A stretch of 18,546 bases of DNA, taken from contig JAISZF010000065.1 of assembly GCA_031269415.1 (NCBI GenBank), positions 1-18,546 of the forward strand. The letters are read 5' to 3'. This DNA comes from Clostridiales bacterium (lineage in GTDB: Bacteria > Bacillota > Clostridia > Lachnospirales > WQUN01). The translations under genes and the position numbers were made by a program. Within the stretch, counting starts at the first letter, position 1; each line of letters starts with the position of its first letter. The notes below the pieces were generated by a model. That model ran no database searches and was not told where the DNA came from. It saw only the letters and a list, made by a program, of their open reading frames with translations. This document shows positions 1 through 5,724 of this stretch, piece by piece.

Positions 1-1089
1 CAACGGGAGATCCGGGCAGTCTACGCAGCCCTTGAGCAGCAGAAGGAATTCCGGGATGACCTCTTTGATATTATCCGCGATAAAAACCTGGTTGTTATAG
101 AGTTTAACCTGACCCTCGATATATTCCAGCTCGTGCTTCAGTTTCGGAAAGTAGAGTATGCCCTTCAGCCGAAAAGGATAATCCATGTTCAGGTGAATCC
201 AAAACAGCGGGTCGTTAAAGTCCGTAAATACCTTATGATAAAACTTCTTGTATTCCTCGTCCGTACATTCATTGGCGGGCTTCAGCCAGAGGGGGCGCGT
301 GTCGTTCACAGGTTTAGGCTGCTCTATCTTTGGCTCGTTGTCCTCCTCAATTTCATCCACATCAATGATGTCGTCGGAGTCCCCTTCATGGACGTGGTCG
401 TGATGATGGTCGTGATGATGGTCGTGATCGTGTTCATGATGCTCATGCTCTTTCCCGACCGCTTCCAAATAGATTTCAACCGGAATAAAGCTGCAGTACT
501 TAGTGAGCGTGGCCCGCAGTTTGTATTCCTCAAGGAAATCTTTTCCGTCCTCGCCTATATATAACGTTATCAGCGTTCCGCGTTCCGTGCGGTCGCTGTC
601 CGTCATTTCATATTCGACGCCGCCGTCGCAGACCCACCTGGCCGCCTCGGAACCTTGTACATAAGACAGTGAATCAATCTGCACCTTGTCGGCCACCATA
701 AAGGCCGAGTAGAACCCCAAGCCGAAATGCCCGATTATCTCATTGTCTTTATCCATCTTATCCTTGTATTTATTGAGGAAATCATTCGCGCCGGAAAACG
801 CGATCTGCGTGATATACTCACGAATTTCATCGGCGGTCATGCCGATGCCGTTATCCTCAAAGGTGATTGTCTTTAACTCCTTATCGACGGTAACGTCTAT
901 CGCGTATGTTTCATCCTTGGGGATATAATCCACTTCCCCGATCTCCACGAGTTTCCTGAGTTTGGTGATGGCGTCTGCGGCGTTTGAAACCATTTCCCGC
1001 ACAAAGATGTCCGCGTCTGAATAGAGCCACTTCTTAATGATGGGCAGGATATTTTCACTGTTGATGGATAGACTGCCTGTCTCTTGCAT
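1..1089 (-). CDS. htpG: Molecular chaperone HtpG (Hsp90), N-terminal part, cut by window edge
   Basis: ATP-dependent cytoplasmic chaperone of the Hsp90 family. The first 363 codons are present; the 3' end lies beyond base 1. The N-terminal GHKL ATPase domain is clear: catalytic Glu32 with Asn36 in REMVSNAADA, the DNGIGM nucleotide-binding motif, and the lid/glycine motif GHFGLGFYSAF (usually GQFGVGFYSAF). The middle domain begins after the charged linker, with FNDPLFWIH and, at the very edge, CVDCPDLPL, which matches the usual GVVDSEDLPL. The linker holds a His/Asp-rich stretch, residues about 214-235 with 13 His, which is unusual for Hsp90. The ATG at 1089 follows a strong AAGGAGGT site at 1094-1101. 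A consensus promoter (1124-1152) and a CIRCE box (1160-1186) lie directly upstream, so HrcA heat-shock control is likely. Family assignment is very secure. Confidence 0.97.
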   Translation of the reverse strand, partial: MQETGSLSINSENILPIIKKWLYSDADIFVREMVSNAADAITKLRKLVEIGEVDYIPKDETYAIDVTVDKELKTITFEDNGIGMTADEIREYITQIAFSGANDFLNKYKDKMDKDNEIIGHFGLGFYSAFMVADKVQIDSLSYVQGSEAARWVCDGGVEYEMTDSDRTERGTLITLYIGEDGKDFLEEYKLRATLTKYCSFIPVEIYLEAVGKEHEHHEHDHDHHHDHHHDHVHEGDSDDIIDVDEIEEDNEPKIEQPKPVNDTRPLWLKPANECTDEEYKKFYHKVFTDFNDPLFWIHLNMDYPFRLKGILYFPKLKHELEYIEGQVKLYNNQVFIADNIKEVIPEFLLLLKGCVDCPDLPL

Positions 1090-1123
1090 GTTAAAACCTC
1101 CTTGAAATCAATAATCTCCTATA

Positions 1124-1152
1124 ATCATAAAATCTCCGGACAATAATGTCAA
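1124..1152 (-). promoter_or_regulatory. Sigma-A-type promoter of htpG
   Basis: On the minus strand, a perfect -35 TTGACA (1152-1147) is followed after 17 bp by -10 TATGAT (1129-1124). Transcription would start near 1117, giving a leader of about 28 nt that carries the Shine-Dalgarno site. Confidence 0.8.
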
Positions 1153-1159
1153 GAAAAAT

Positions 1160-1186
1160 TTAGCACTCATTAACTTAGAGTGCTAA
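1160..1186. promoter_or_regulatory. CIRCE operator (HrcA binding site)
   Basis: A perfect consensus CIRCE: TTAGCACTC, nine bases, GAGTGCTAA. It is the binding site of the heat-shock repressor HrcA. It sits 7 bp upstream of the htpG -35 box rather than between promoter and gene. It also includes the last codons and the stop codon of the DUF5721-like gene. On the minus strand the right arm is followed by ATTTTTC, so the RNA hairpin could also act as a weak terminator for that gene. Confidence 0.95.
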
Positions 1187-1646
1187 CAGACCACTTATTT
1201 TTGAAAAAAAAATCTTTTATGTAGCTATCCCACGCCGCGTCCAGCGACTTATCCAAGGAAAAGGCGCGCTGGCTTACAGCGGTTGTAAATCGCAGTTTCC
1301 CTTCCTCAAAGAGCAGATTCAAAAACAGCGCGGAGGCGTTTTCATGCAGGGCTGTGACTTCCTCGTCCGGCAGCGCAAAAATAATTTTAAGCGAACGGGG
1401 CGGCTTCCCTCCTCTGATCAATGAAAAAGCCAAATGCTTTATTTCATCCCAACGGACATAAATCCTGTTTATCGCGGCGCGTTCGGCTTCCGGGAAAAAG
1501 TTCTTATCCAAAACCCCTGAGATCTCAATCCTTGTAAGCGCGGAGATCTCAACTCCGCGCGCTAAAAAGCCGTCAAAAGCCGTTCCCTTTAACAACTGGT
1601 TCATCACCGGCTTGATCGAATCACTTGCCGCTTCAAACACCCGCAT
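1170..1646 (-). CDS. DUF5721-like protein, function unknown
   Basis: A 158-residue, probably cytoplasmic protein with no signal peptide or membrane segment. The pattern of MNQLLKGTAFDGFL near the start, then NFFPEA, a central FSLIRGGKPPRSLKIIFAL stretch and a C-terminal FSLDKSLDAAWD followed by FFFKNK, is what I recall from the DUF5721 family of Clostridia. The family has no established function. The ATG at 1646 is chosen because GGGGGAG lies just upstream; the frame stays open upstream to 2123, but that part lies over the acetyltransferase on the opposite strand. Its promoter overlaps the divergent GNAT promoter. Its last codons (SVSTLS) and stop are inside the CIRCE box, so any read-through would enter htpG. 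Confidence 0.75.
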   Translation of the reverse strand: MRVFEAASDSIKPVMNQLLKGTAFDGFLARGVEISALTRIEISGVLDKNFFPEAERAAINRIYVRWDEIKHLAFSLIRGGKPPRSLKIIFALPDEEVTALHENASALFLNLLFEEGKLRFTTAVSQRAFSLDKSLDAAWDSYIKDFFFKNKWSVSTLS

Positions 1647-1668
1647 ACCCGCTCCCCCTTCAATCAGC

Positions 1669-1697
1669 TTGCCATACGGACAGACAGATGGTATTAT
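1669..1697 (+). promoter_or_regulatory. Promoter of the GNAT gene
   Basis: TTGCCA (1669-1674) and TATTAT (1692-1697) are 17 bp apart. Transcription would start near 1704, leaving a leader of about 16 nt. Its -10 box shares bases with the -10 box of the opposite promoter. Confidence 0.55.
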
Positions 1698-1725
1698 TAT
1701 AAAAAAATGGTGATCGATAATGCAA
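1696..1725 (-). promoter_or_regulatory. Promoter of the DUF5721-like gene
   Basis: On the minus strand, TTGCAT (1725-1720) and a perfect TATAAT (1701-1696) are separated by 18 bp. The start would be near 1689, about 43 nt before the ATG. The -35 box overlaps the start codon of the divergent GNAT gene. Confidence 0.6.
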
Positions 1726-2169
1726 AAGCTCAAGTTCATACTGCCCTCCGCGGAGATGAAGCCCGCCTTCGAGGCGTTTAAGCGCGCGTTTGCCGAGCGC
1801 GGTGAAAAAGTGAAAGCCGGCATGATAAACCCAAACATCACGGATTTCCCGGAATGGCTGGAGTCGCTGCGGCGCGACAAATCCACAACCTGGTTTGTTT
1901 TCAGGCAGCCGGATAACAAACTGGTGGGTATCGTAAACATACGCAATACGCTGAACGCTGACGGGCACATAACCTGCTCGATCCGCCCCGACGAGAGAGG
2001 CAGCGGGTACGGAACCGAAACGCTGCGCCTGGCGCTGGATCGCGCGCGCGAACTCGGCGTGGTGGAAGCGGAGATCTTATGCCCCCCCGGCAACGCCGCC
2101 GCGAGAAGGATAATCCGCCGCAACGGGCTGGAAAAAACGGATAATAATATTTACCGCAAGATCTTGTAG
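1720..2169 (+). CDS. GNAT family N-acetyltransferase
   Basis: A 149-residue acetyl-CoA-dependent acetyltransferase of the GNAT superfamily. The core is visible in order: a substrate/strand region with WFVFRQPDNKLVGIVNIR (about 58-75), the acetyl-CoA pyrophosphate-binding motif A RPDERGSGYGTE with R93-x-x-G96-x-G98, a helix LRLALDRARELG, and the motif B region with N125 and RIIRRNGLEKT, which corresponds to the common N-x-x-S/A...G(F/L)xK pattern. The substrate cannot be told; the arrangement is like the RimJ/RimL-type small-molecule or protein acetyltransferases. The ATG at 1720 has a modest GGTGAT site upstream. The gene stands alone with its own promoter and ends at the convergent hairpin 2183-2213. 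Confidence 0.9.
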   Translation: MQKLKFILPSAEMKPAFEAFKRAFAERGEKVKAGMINPNITDFPEWLESLRRDKSTTWFVFRQPDNKLVGIVNIRNTLNADGHITCSIRPDERGSGYGTETLRLALDRARELGVVEAEILCPPGNAAARRIIRRNGLEKTDNNIYRKIL

Positions 2170-2182
2170 CCGCAGCTAATTA

Positions 2183-2213
2183 AATAAGCGTACCCGCATT
2201 GGATACGCTTATT
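2183..2213. terminator. Convergent, bidirectional hairpin terminator
   Basis: A perfect 10-bp inverted repeat (AATAAGCGTA / TACGCTTATT) with an 11-base loop between the end of the GNAT gene and the 3' end of the tRNA. The flanks are A/T-rich on both sides (TTAATTA on the minus side). It probably serves both transcripts. Confidence 0.7.
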
Positions 2214-2216
2214 AAC

Positions 2217-2289
2217 TGGGCGGTGGGGGACTCAAACCCACGACTTCCACCACGTCAAGATGGCACTCTATCAACTGAGTTAACCGCCC
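2217..2289 (-). tRNA. tRNA-Val (anticodon GAC)
   Basis: A 73-base cloverleaf read by eye: perfect acceptor stem GGGCGGT/ACCGCCC, D-stem ACTC/GAGT, anticodon stem CCATC/GGTGG with loop TTGACGT (anticodon GAC at 2256-2254), five-base variable region, T-arm GTGGG-TTTGAGT-CCCCC, discriminator A73. No CCA is encoded. Four positions depart from the norm: A19 instead of G19, U56 instead of C56 (together a possible A-U replacement of the usual G19-C56 elbow pair), G37 instead of A37, and a U50-C64 mismatch in the T-stem. It could be a functional variant or a gene in decay; it does retain a possible promoter and a terminator. Confidence 0.9.
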
Positions 2290-2301
2290 GTAACTCTAAT
2301 T

Positions 2302-2330
2302 ATTAAATCACAGTTTGTCCCGAAATACAA
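2302..2330 (-). promoter_or_regulatory. Possible promoter of tRNA-Val
   Basis: On the minus strand, TTGTAT (2330-2325) and TTTAAT (2307-2302) are 17 bp apart, with a start expected near 2295, six bases before the mature tRNA end. Both boxes are imperfect. Confidence 0.4.
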
Positions 2331-2360
2331 GGGGTATTAAAAATTTTTTTGGAGGTTATT

Positions 2361-3914
2361 ATGTCTGCTTTTTCTTTAGGAGTGGAGTTAGGTTCCACGC
2401 GTATCAAAGCTCAATTGATTGACAAAGATAACAAGCCTATGTCGTCAGGCGGATTTGAATGGGAAAACAGGCTGGAAAACGGATTTTGGACCTATCACAT
2501 GGAAGATGTATGGCTAGGGTTGCGGGCCGCCCTTACGGAATTGACGGAAGAATGCCCGGCGGCGATGGATAATTTGAGCGCGATAGGCATATCCGCCATG
2601 ATGCACGGATACCTGGCGTTCGACAGCGCGGGCAATTTGCTTACGCCTTTTCGCACATGGCGCAATACAAACACCGAACAGGCCGCGAAGATCTTAACCG
2701 AGCGTTTTAATTTCAATATACCTATCCGCTGGAGCGTCGCGCATCTGTATCAGGCAATATTGAACGGAGAGAGCCATGTAAAGGACATAGCGTTTATCAC
2801 TACACTGTCCGGCTATGTCCATTGGAAACTGACCGGCGAGAAGGTTATCGGCATAGGCGACGCGTCGGGTATGTTCCCTATCGACAGCGGCGTCAATAAT
2901 TACGACCAGCGGTTTATTGAGATCTTCGACTCGCTGATTCAGGATAAAGGCTTCGGCTGGAAGCTGGCCGATATACTGCCAAAGGTACAAACCGCGGGCG
3001 AGATCGCGGGCCGCCTTTCGGAAGACGGCGCGAAATTATTGGACGAATCCGGCCGGTTGAAATCCGGAATCCCTCTGTGTCCGCCGGAGGGTGACGCCGG
3101 CACAGGCATGGCTGCCACAAACAGCGTTACCGAGTTTACGGGCAGCGTATCCGCCGGCACCTCGATCTTCGCGATGGTCGTGCTGGACAAGGCTCTGTCC
3201 AAGCTTCATACCGAGGTTGATATGGTTACTACCCCCGCCGGTAATCCTGTGGCTATGGTTCATTGCAATAATTGCACATCCGATATAGACGCGTGGGTCA
3301 AACTCTTTGGGGAAACCGCCGTCTTATTCGGCGCGTCGCCCGATAAGTCCGAACTCTACGCCGCTCTGTACAATAAAGCGTTGGAAGGCGACCCCGATTG
3401 TGGCGGGCTGCTCACGTATAACTATTATTCCGGAGAGCCGCTCACGGGGTTTGACGAAGGCCGCCCGATGCTTATCCGCACGCCGGAGAGCGGATTTTCA
3501 CTGGCGAATCTGATGCGCGCGCATTTGTATTCAACCATTGCCGCGTTGAAGTTGGGCATGAATATCCTAACGGATGAGGAAAATGTTAAGCTGGAGCAGT
3601 TGCTGGGGCACGGCGGGCTGTTTAAGATCAAAGGCGTGGCGCAGCGGCTTATGTCGGCGGCGCTGAAGGCGCCTGTCGCGGTTATGGAATCGGCTGCCGA
3701 GGGAGGGGCTTGGGGCATAGCCATCCTGGCTTCTTATATGGTAAATAAAAAGCCGGATGAAACACTGGCCTCATATCTGAATGAGAAGGTTTTCGCGGGG
3801 AACAAGGCGCTGCGCGTGGAACCCGACGAGCGTGACGCCGCGGGTTTCGCGGAATTTATGGAGCGGTATGTGAAAGGGCTTCCGGTAGAGAGCGCGGCGG
3901 TGGAACATATCTGA
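2361..3914 (+). CDS. FGGY-family carbohydrate kinase (xylulokinase-like)
   Basis: A 517-residue cytoplasmic kinase that phosphorylates a sugar or sugar alcohol with ATP. It has the two-domain FGGY layout: N-terminal phosphate-binding motif LGVELGSTRIKAQLID (about 5-20), the substrate-side motif SAMMHGYLAFD, which resembles the GQMHG motif of xylulokinases, the probable catalytic Asp245 in PPEGDAGTGM, a strand-turn SVSAGTSIFAMV, and a C-terminal ATPase part ending in ESAAEGGAWGIAIL. Length is normal for the family. The true sugar cannot be read from sequence, so no gene name is given. The ATG at 2361 is preceded by GGAGG at 2351-2355 with ideal spacing; an in-frame TTG at 2349 lies before the ribosome site and is rejected. 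It is a single-gene unit without sugar transporter or isomerase genes beside it. Confidence 0.9.
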   Translation: MSAFSLGVELGSTRIKAQLIDKDNKPMSSGGFEWENRLENGFWTYHMEDVWLGLRAALTELTEECPAAMDNLSAIGISAMMHGYLAFDSAGNLLTPFRTWRNTNTEQAAKILTERFNFNIPIRWSVAHLYQAILNGESHVKDIAFITTLSGYVHWKLTGEKVIGIGDASGMFPIDSGVNNYDQRFIEIFDSLIQDKGFGWKLADILPKVQTAGEIAGRLSEDGAKLLDESGRLKSGIPLCPPEGDAGTGMAATNSVTEFTGSVSAGTSIFAMVVLDKALSKLHTEVDMVTTPAGNPVAMVHCNNCTSDIDAWVKLFGETAVLFGASPDKSELYAALYNKALEGDPDCGGLLTYNYYSGEPLTGFDEGRPMLIRTPESGFSLANLMRAHLYSTIAALKLGMNILTDEENVKLEQLLGHGGLFKIKGVAQRLMSAALKAPVAVMESAAEGGAWGIAILASYMVNKKPDETLASYLNEKVFAGNKALRVEPDERDAAGFAEFMERYVKGLPVESAAVEHI

Positions 3915-3942
3915 TTGTGATTTGAGGTGAAATTTGGGCATC

Positions 3943-3977
3943 AAAAGGACTGGAGGTTTTAGCCTCTCAGTCCTTTT
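3943..3977. terminator. Bidirectional rho-independent terminator
   Basis: Stem AAAAGGACTG/CAGTCCTTTT extended by GAGG/CCTC with one bulged T, loop TTTTAG. It has T-runs on the right and A-runs on the left, so it can end both the sugar-kinase transcript and the minus-strand transcript of the AAA-ATPase-like gene, whose stop codon is 3 bp away. Confidence 0.85.
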
Positions 3978-3980
3978 AAA

Positions 3981-5612
3981 TTACTCGCATCTGACCTTGC
4001 ATTGCTTTCCAAATAGCGAAATACCGACTTTTACAACGTGTTGATCCGCCTTCAGTCCCGCTCCATATCTTTTTATATCGATCTGGCGCAGAGCCATCTC
4101 TGCTTGTTTTTCCATTTGGCTGGCTTCCTCGCATGCTTTGAACTCGAAAATATAATTAACATCGTCTCTCTGATAAAGGACATCATAACGCCCGTCGCCG
4201 CCTTCGCCTTCTGATATAGGCTTTCGGTAACTGGCACCTGAATACGCGGACAATATCCCTAAGATAAATATATGATAAACGCGTTCCCACACTTTTTTTG
4301 CGTCTTCCCCTTTATGAACGGACAGATCATAATAAGACATGCTGTCGCTTAAAAAGTTTTCTATGTCTTTTGATAATAGATTGGTATTGTCCGCGTTATC
4401 AAACATTGTCTTAATTTTAATCTCATCAGGGTAAAACGCGGAGAGGATTGAATCGCTCCAAACCTGAATAAGTTCTTTATTTGGAATGGAAATTTTAACT
4501 GTGCCCTTTTGCGAATCCATTGAATCCATCGCCAGATATCCGCCTTGGATGAGGAAAGAATAGAAAGAGCGATCATCCCTTACCCTCCATAACTTTTTTA
4601 AAGATATACGCGTATCGGCAATAACCTCTTTTTGTCCGCCATTGAGCAGTTCCATTAATGTATTTTTTCTATCATCGTTCATCATATCAACTATCATGTC
4701 CAACAAACGGCTATTTCCCCAATAACACCCATACTTTCCCGTCTGTAAAAACGAAGATACGGAATAAACATTATAAATAGCTTTTTGATTAATTTTTACT
4801 CCGTTATACCACAGTCTCAGTTTATCCTTATCAATGTGCGTTAATGCCATTATTTCATCAATTTCTTCTTCCGTAAAGCCGTAATCGTCCGTAAAAAAAT
4901 CATCGTTAAACACGTCGTATGTTACAACGTTATTTAGATCACTAAGCATTCCCTCATAGGATATACGCAGAACACCCGCCATAAGCCCTTTTTCTATAAA
5001 AGGGTTATCTTTTAGGCCCGCGGATAAAAATAATTTGACATACTCAAAAACATCATCATATTCATCCGCCTGATAATTATCACGCAGCAGTTTATCATAT
5101 TCATCAATCAGAATATACGATTTTTTACCGGTAAGGTTGAATACCAGCTCAGTGAGAAGAAGAAGACCGTCACTGTCGTTTCCTTTGGCGTTCAGATAGT
5201 CGTCCCATATAGATTTATCATTTTCAGATAAAGCGTTTTTAATAAAATAGGGGTTAAATGCCGTAACTACTTGTCTGAAGAGTTTATATTTATAATTTTT
5301 CGCGCTCATATTCTTGAAACTGAAGTAAAATACAGGCGCGCTGTGCGCTTTTGGCCATACAGGACTCTTTTCAACATATAATCCGCTAAACAACGCCCGA
5401 TTGTCTTTTTGATCTGTTAAGAAGCAGCGCAGCATATCCATATTAAGCGATTTGCCCAACCTTCGTTGCCTGGCGATCAGAATGACCTTGTTGGTATTAT
5501 TTAAAAATCGCTCTATGAATCCGCTTTTATCCACATAAAAACTTTCGCGCGATATTATATCTTCAAAGAAAGACGTACCCAAATCAATTTTATCTATACT
5601 GCCCCGTATCAT
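3981..5612 (-). CDS. AAA-ATPase-like / PD-(D/E)XK nuclease-fold protein (DUF1703 type)
   Basis: A 543-residue protein of the large AAA-ATPase-like (PF09820) plus PDDEXK_9 (PF08011) family common in gut Clostridia and Bacteroidetes; the cellular role of the family is not known. N-terminal signature: FYVDKSGFIERFL, then the non-standard P-loop ARQRRLGKSLN (about 47-57, Lys54), in which RxRRxGK replaces the canonical GxxxxGK as is usual here. Walker B is YILIDEYDKLL (Asp170, Glu171). The C-terminal nuclease-like motif is GDGRYDVL (about 471-478) followed by IFEFKACEEA (E-x-K near 489). The ATG at 5612 fits the family N-terminus (MIRGSIDKIDLG) and has a G-rich site upstream; the longer open frame to 5744 runs through the neighbouring terminator. 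The gene looks more A/T-rich by eye than its neighbours, which would fit transfer. No promoter of its own was recognised. Confidence 0.85.
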   Translation of the reverse strand: MIRGSIDKIDLGTSFFEDIISRESFYVDKSGFIERFLNNTNKVILIARQRRLGKSLNMDMLRCFLTDQKDNRALFSGLYVEKSPVWPKAHSAPVFYFSFKNMSAKNYKYKLFRQVVTAFNPYFIKNALSENDKSIWDDYLNAKGNDSDGLLLLTELVFNLTGKKSYILIDEYDKLLRDNYQADEYDDVFEYVKLFLSAGLKDNPFIEKGLMAGVLRISYEGMLSDLNNVVTYDVFNDDFFTDDYGFTEEEIDEIMALTHIDKDKLRLWYNGVKINQKAIYNVYSVSSFLQTGKYGCYWGNSRLLDMIVDMMNDDRKNTLMELLNGGQKEVIADTRISLKKLWRVRDDRSFYSFLIQGGYLAMDSMDSQKGTVKISIPNKELIQVWSDSILSAFYPDEIKIKTMFDNADNTNLLSKDIENFLSDSMSYYDLSVHKGEDAKKVWERVYHIFILGILSAYSGASYRKPISEGEGGDGRYDVLYQRDDVNYIFEFKACEEASQMEKQAEMALRQIDIKRYGAGLKADQHVVKVGISLFGKQCKVRCE

Positions 5613-5642
5613 GCTCCATCCCCCACTATAAATACAACCGTC

Positions 5643-5678
5643 AAAGACCGCGGGGGGCAAAATTCCCCCGCGGTCTTT
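5643..5678. terminator. Strong hairpin terminator after the SLH surface-protein gene
   Basis: A perfect 14-bp G/C-rich stem (AAAGACCGCGGGGG / CCCCCGCGGTCTTT) with an eight-base loop, 47 bp after the stop codon of the big surface protein on the minus strand. The T-run is only three bases, so termination may be incomplete and some transcript may enter the gene ending at 3981. Confidence 0.8.
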
Positions 5679-5724
5679 CGTACGCCGTGATACACCTAGC
5701 GGCAAGCAAAGCCCGCTTTTACGA

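Noticed and set aside
133..564. Plus-strand open frame of 143 codons rich in Val and Met
   Set aside because: It is the antisense of htpG, open because of the His/Asp codon repeats; htpG is certain on the other strand.
1647..2123. N-terminal extension of the DUF5721-like protein
   Set aside because: It lies antisense to the GNAT gene, while the ATG at 1646 has a good ribosome site and matches the family start.
2349..2360. Upstream TTG start for the sugar kinase
   Set aside because: The TTG overlaps the start of the GGAGG site; the ATG at 2361 has ideal spacing.
2290..2360. Promoter for the sugar-kinase gene
   Set aside because: The best pair, TTGTCC and TATTAA, is only 14 bp apart; nothing convincing was found.
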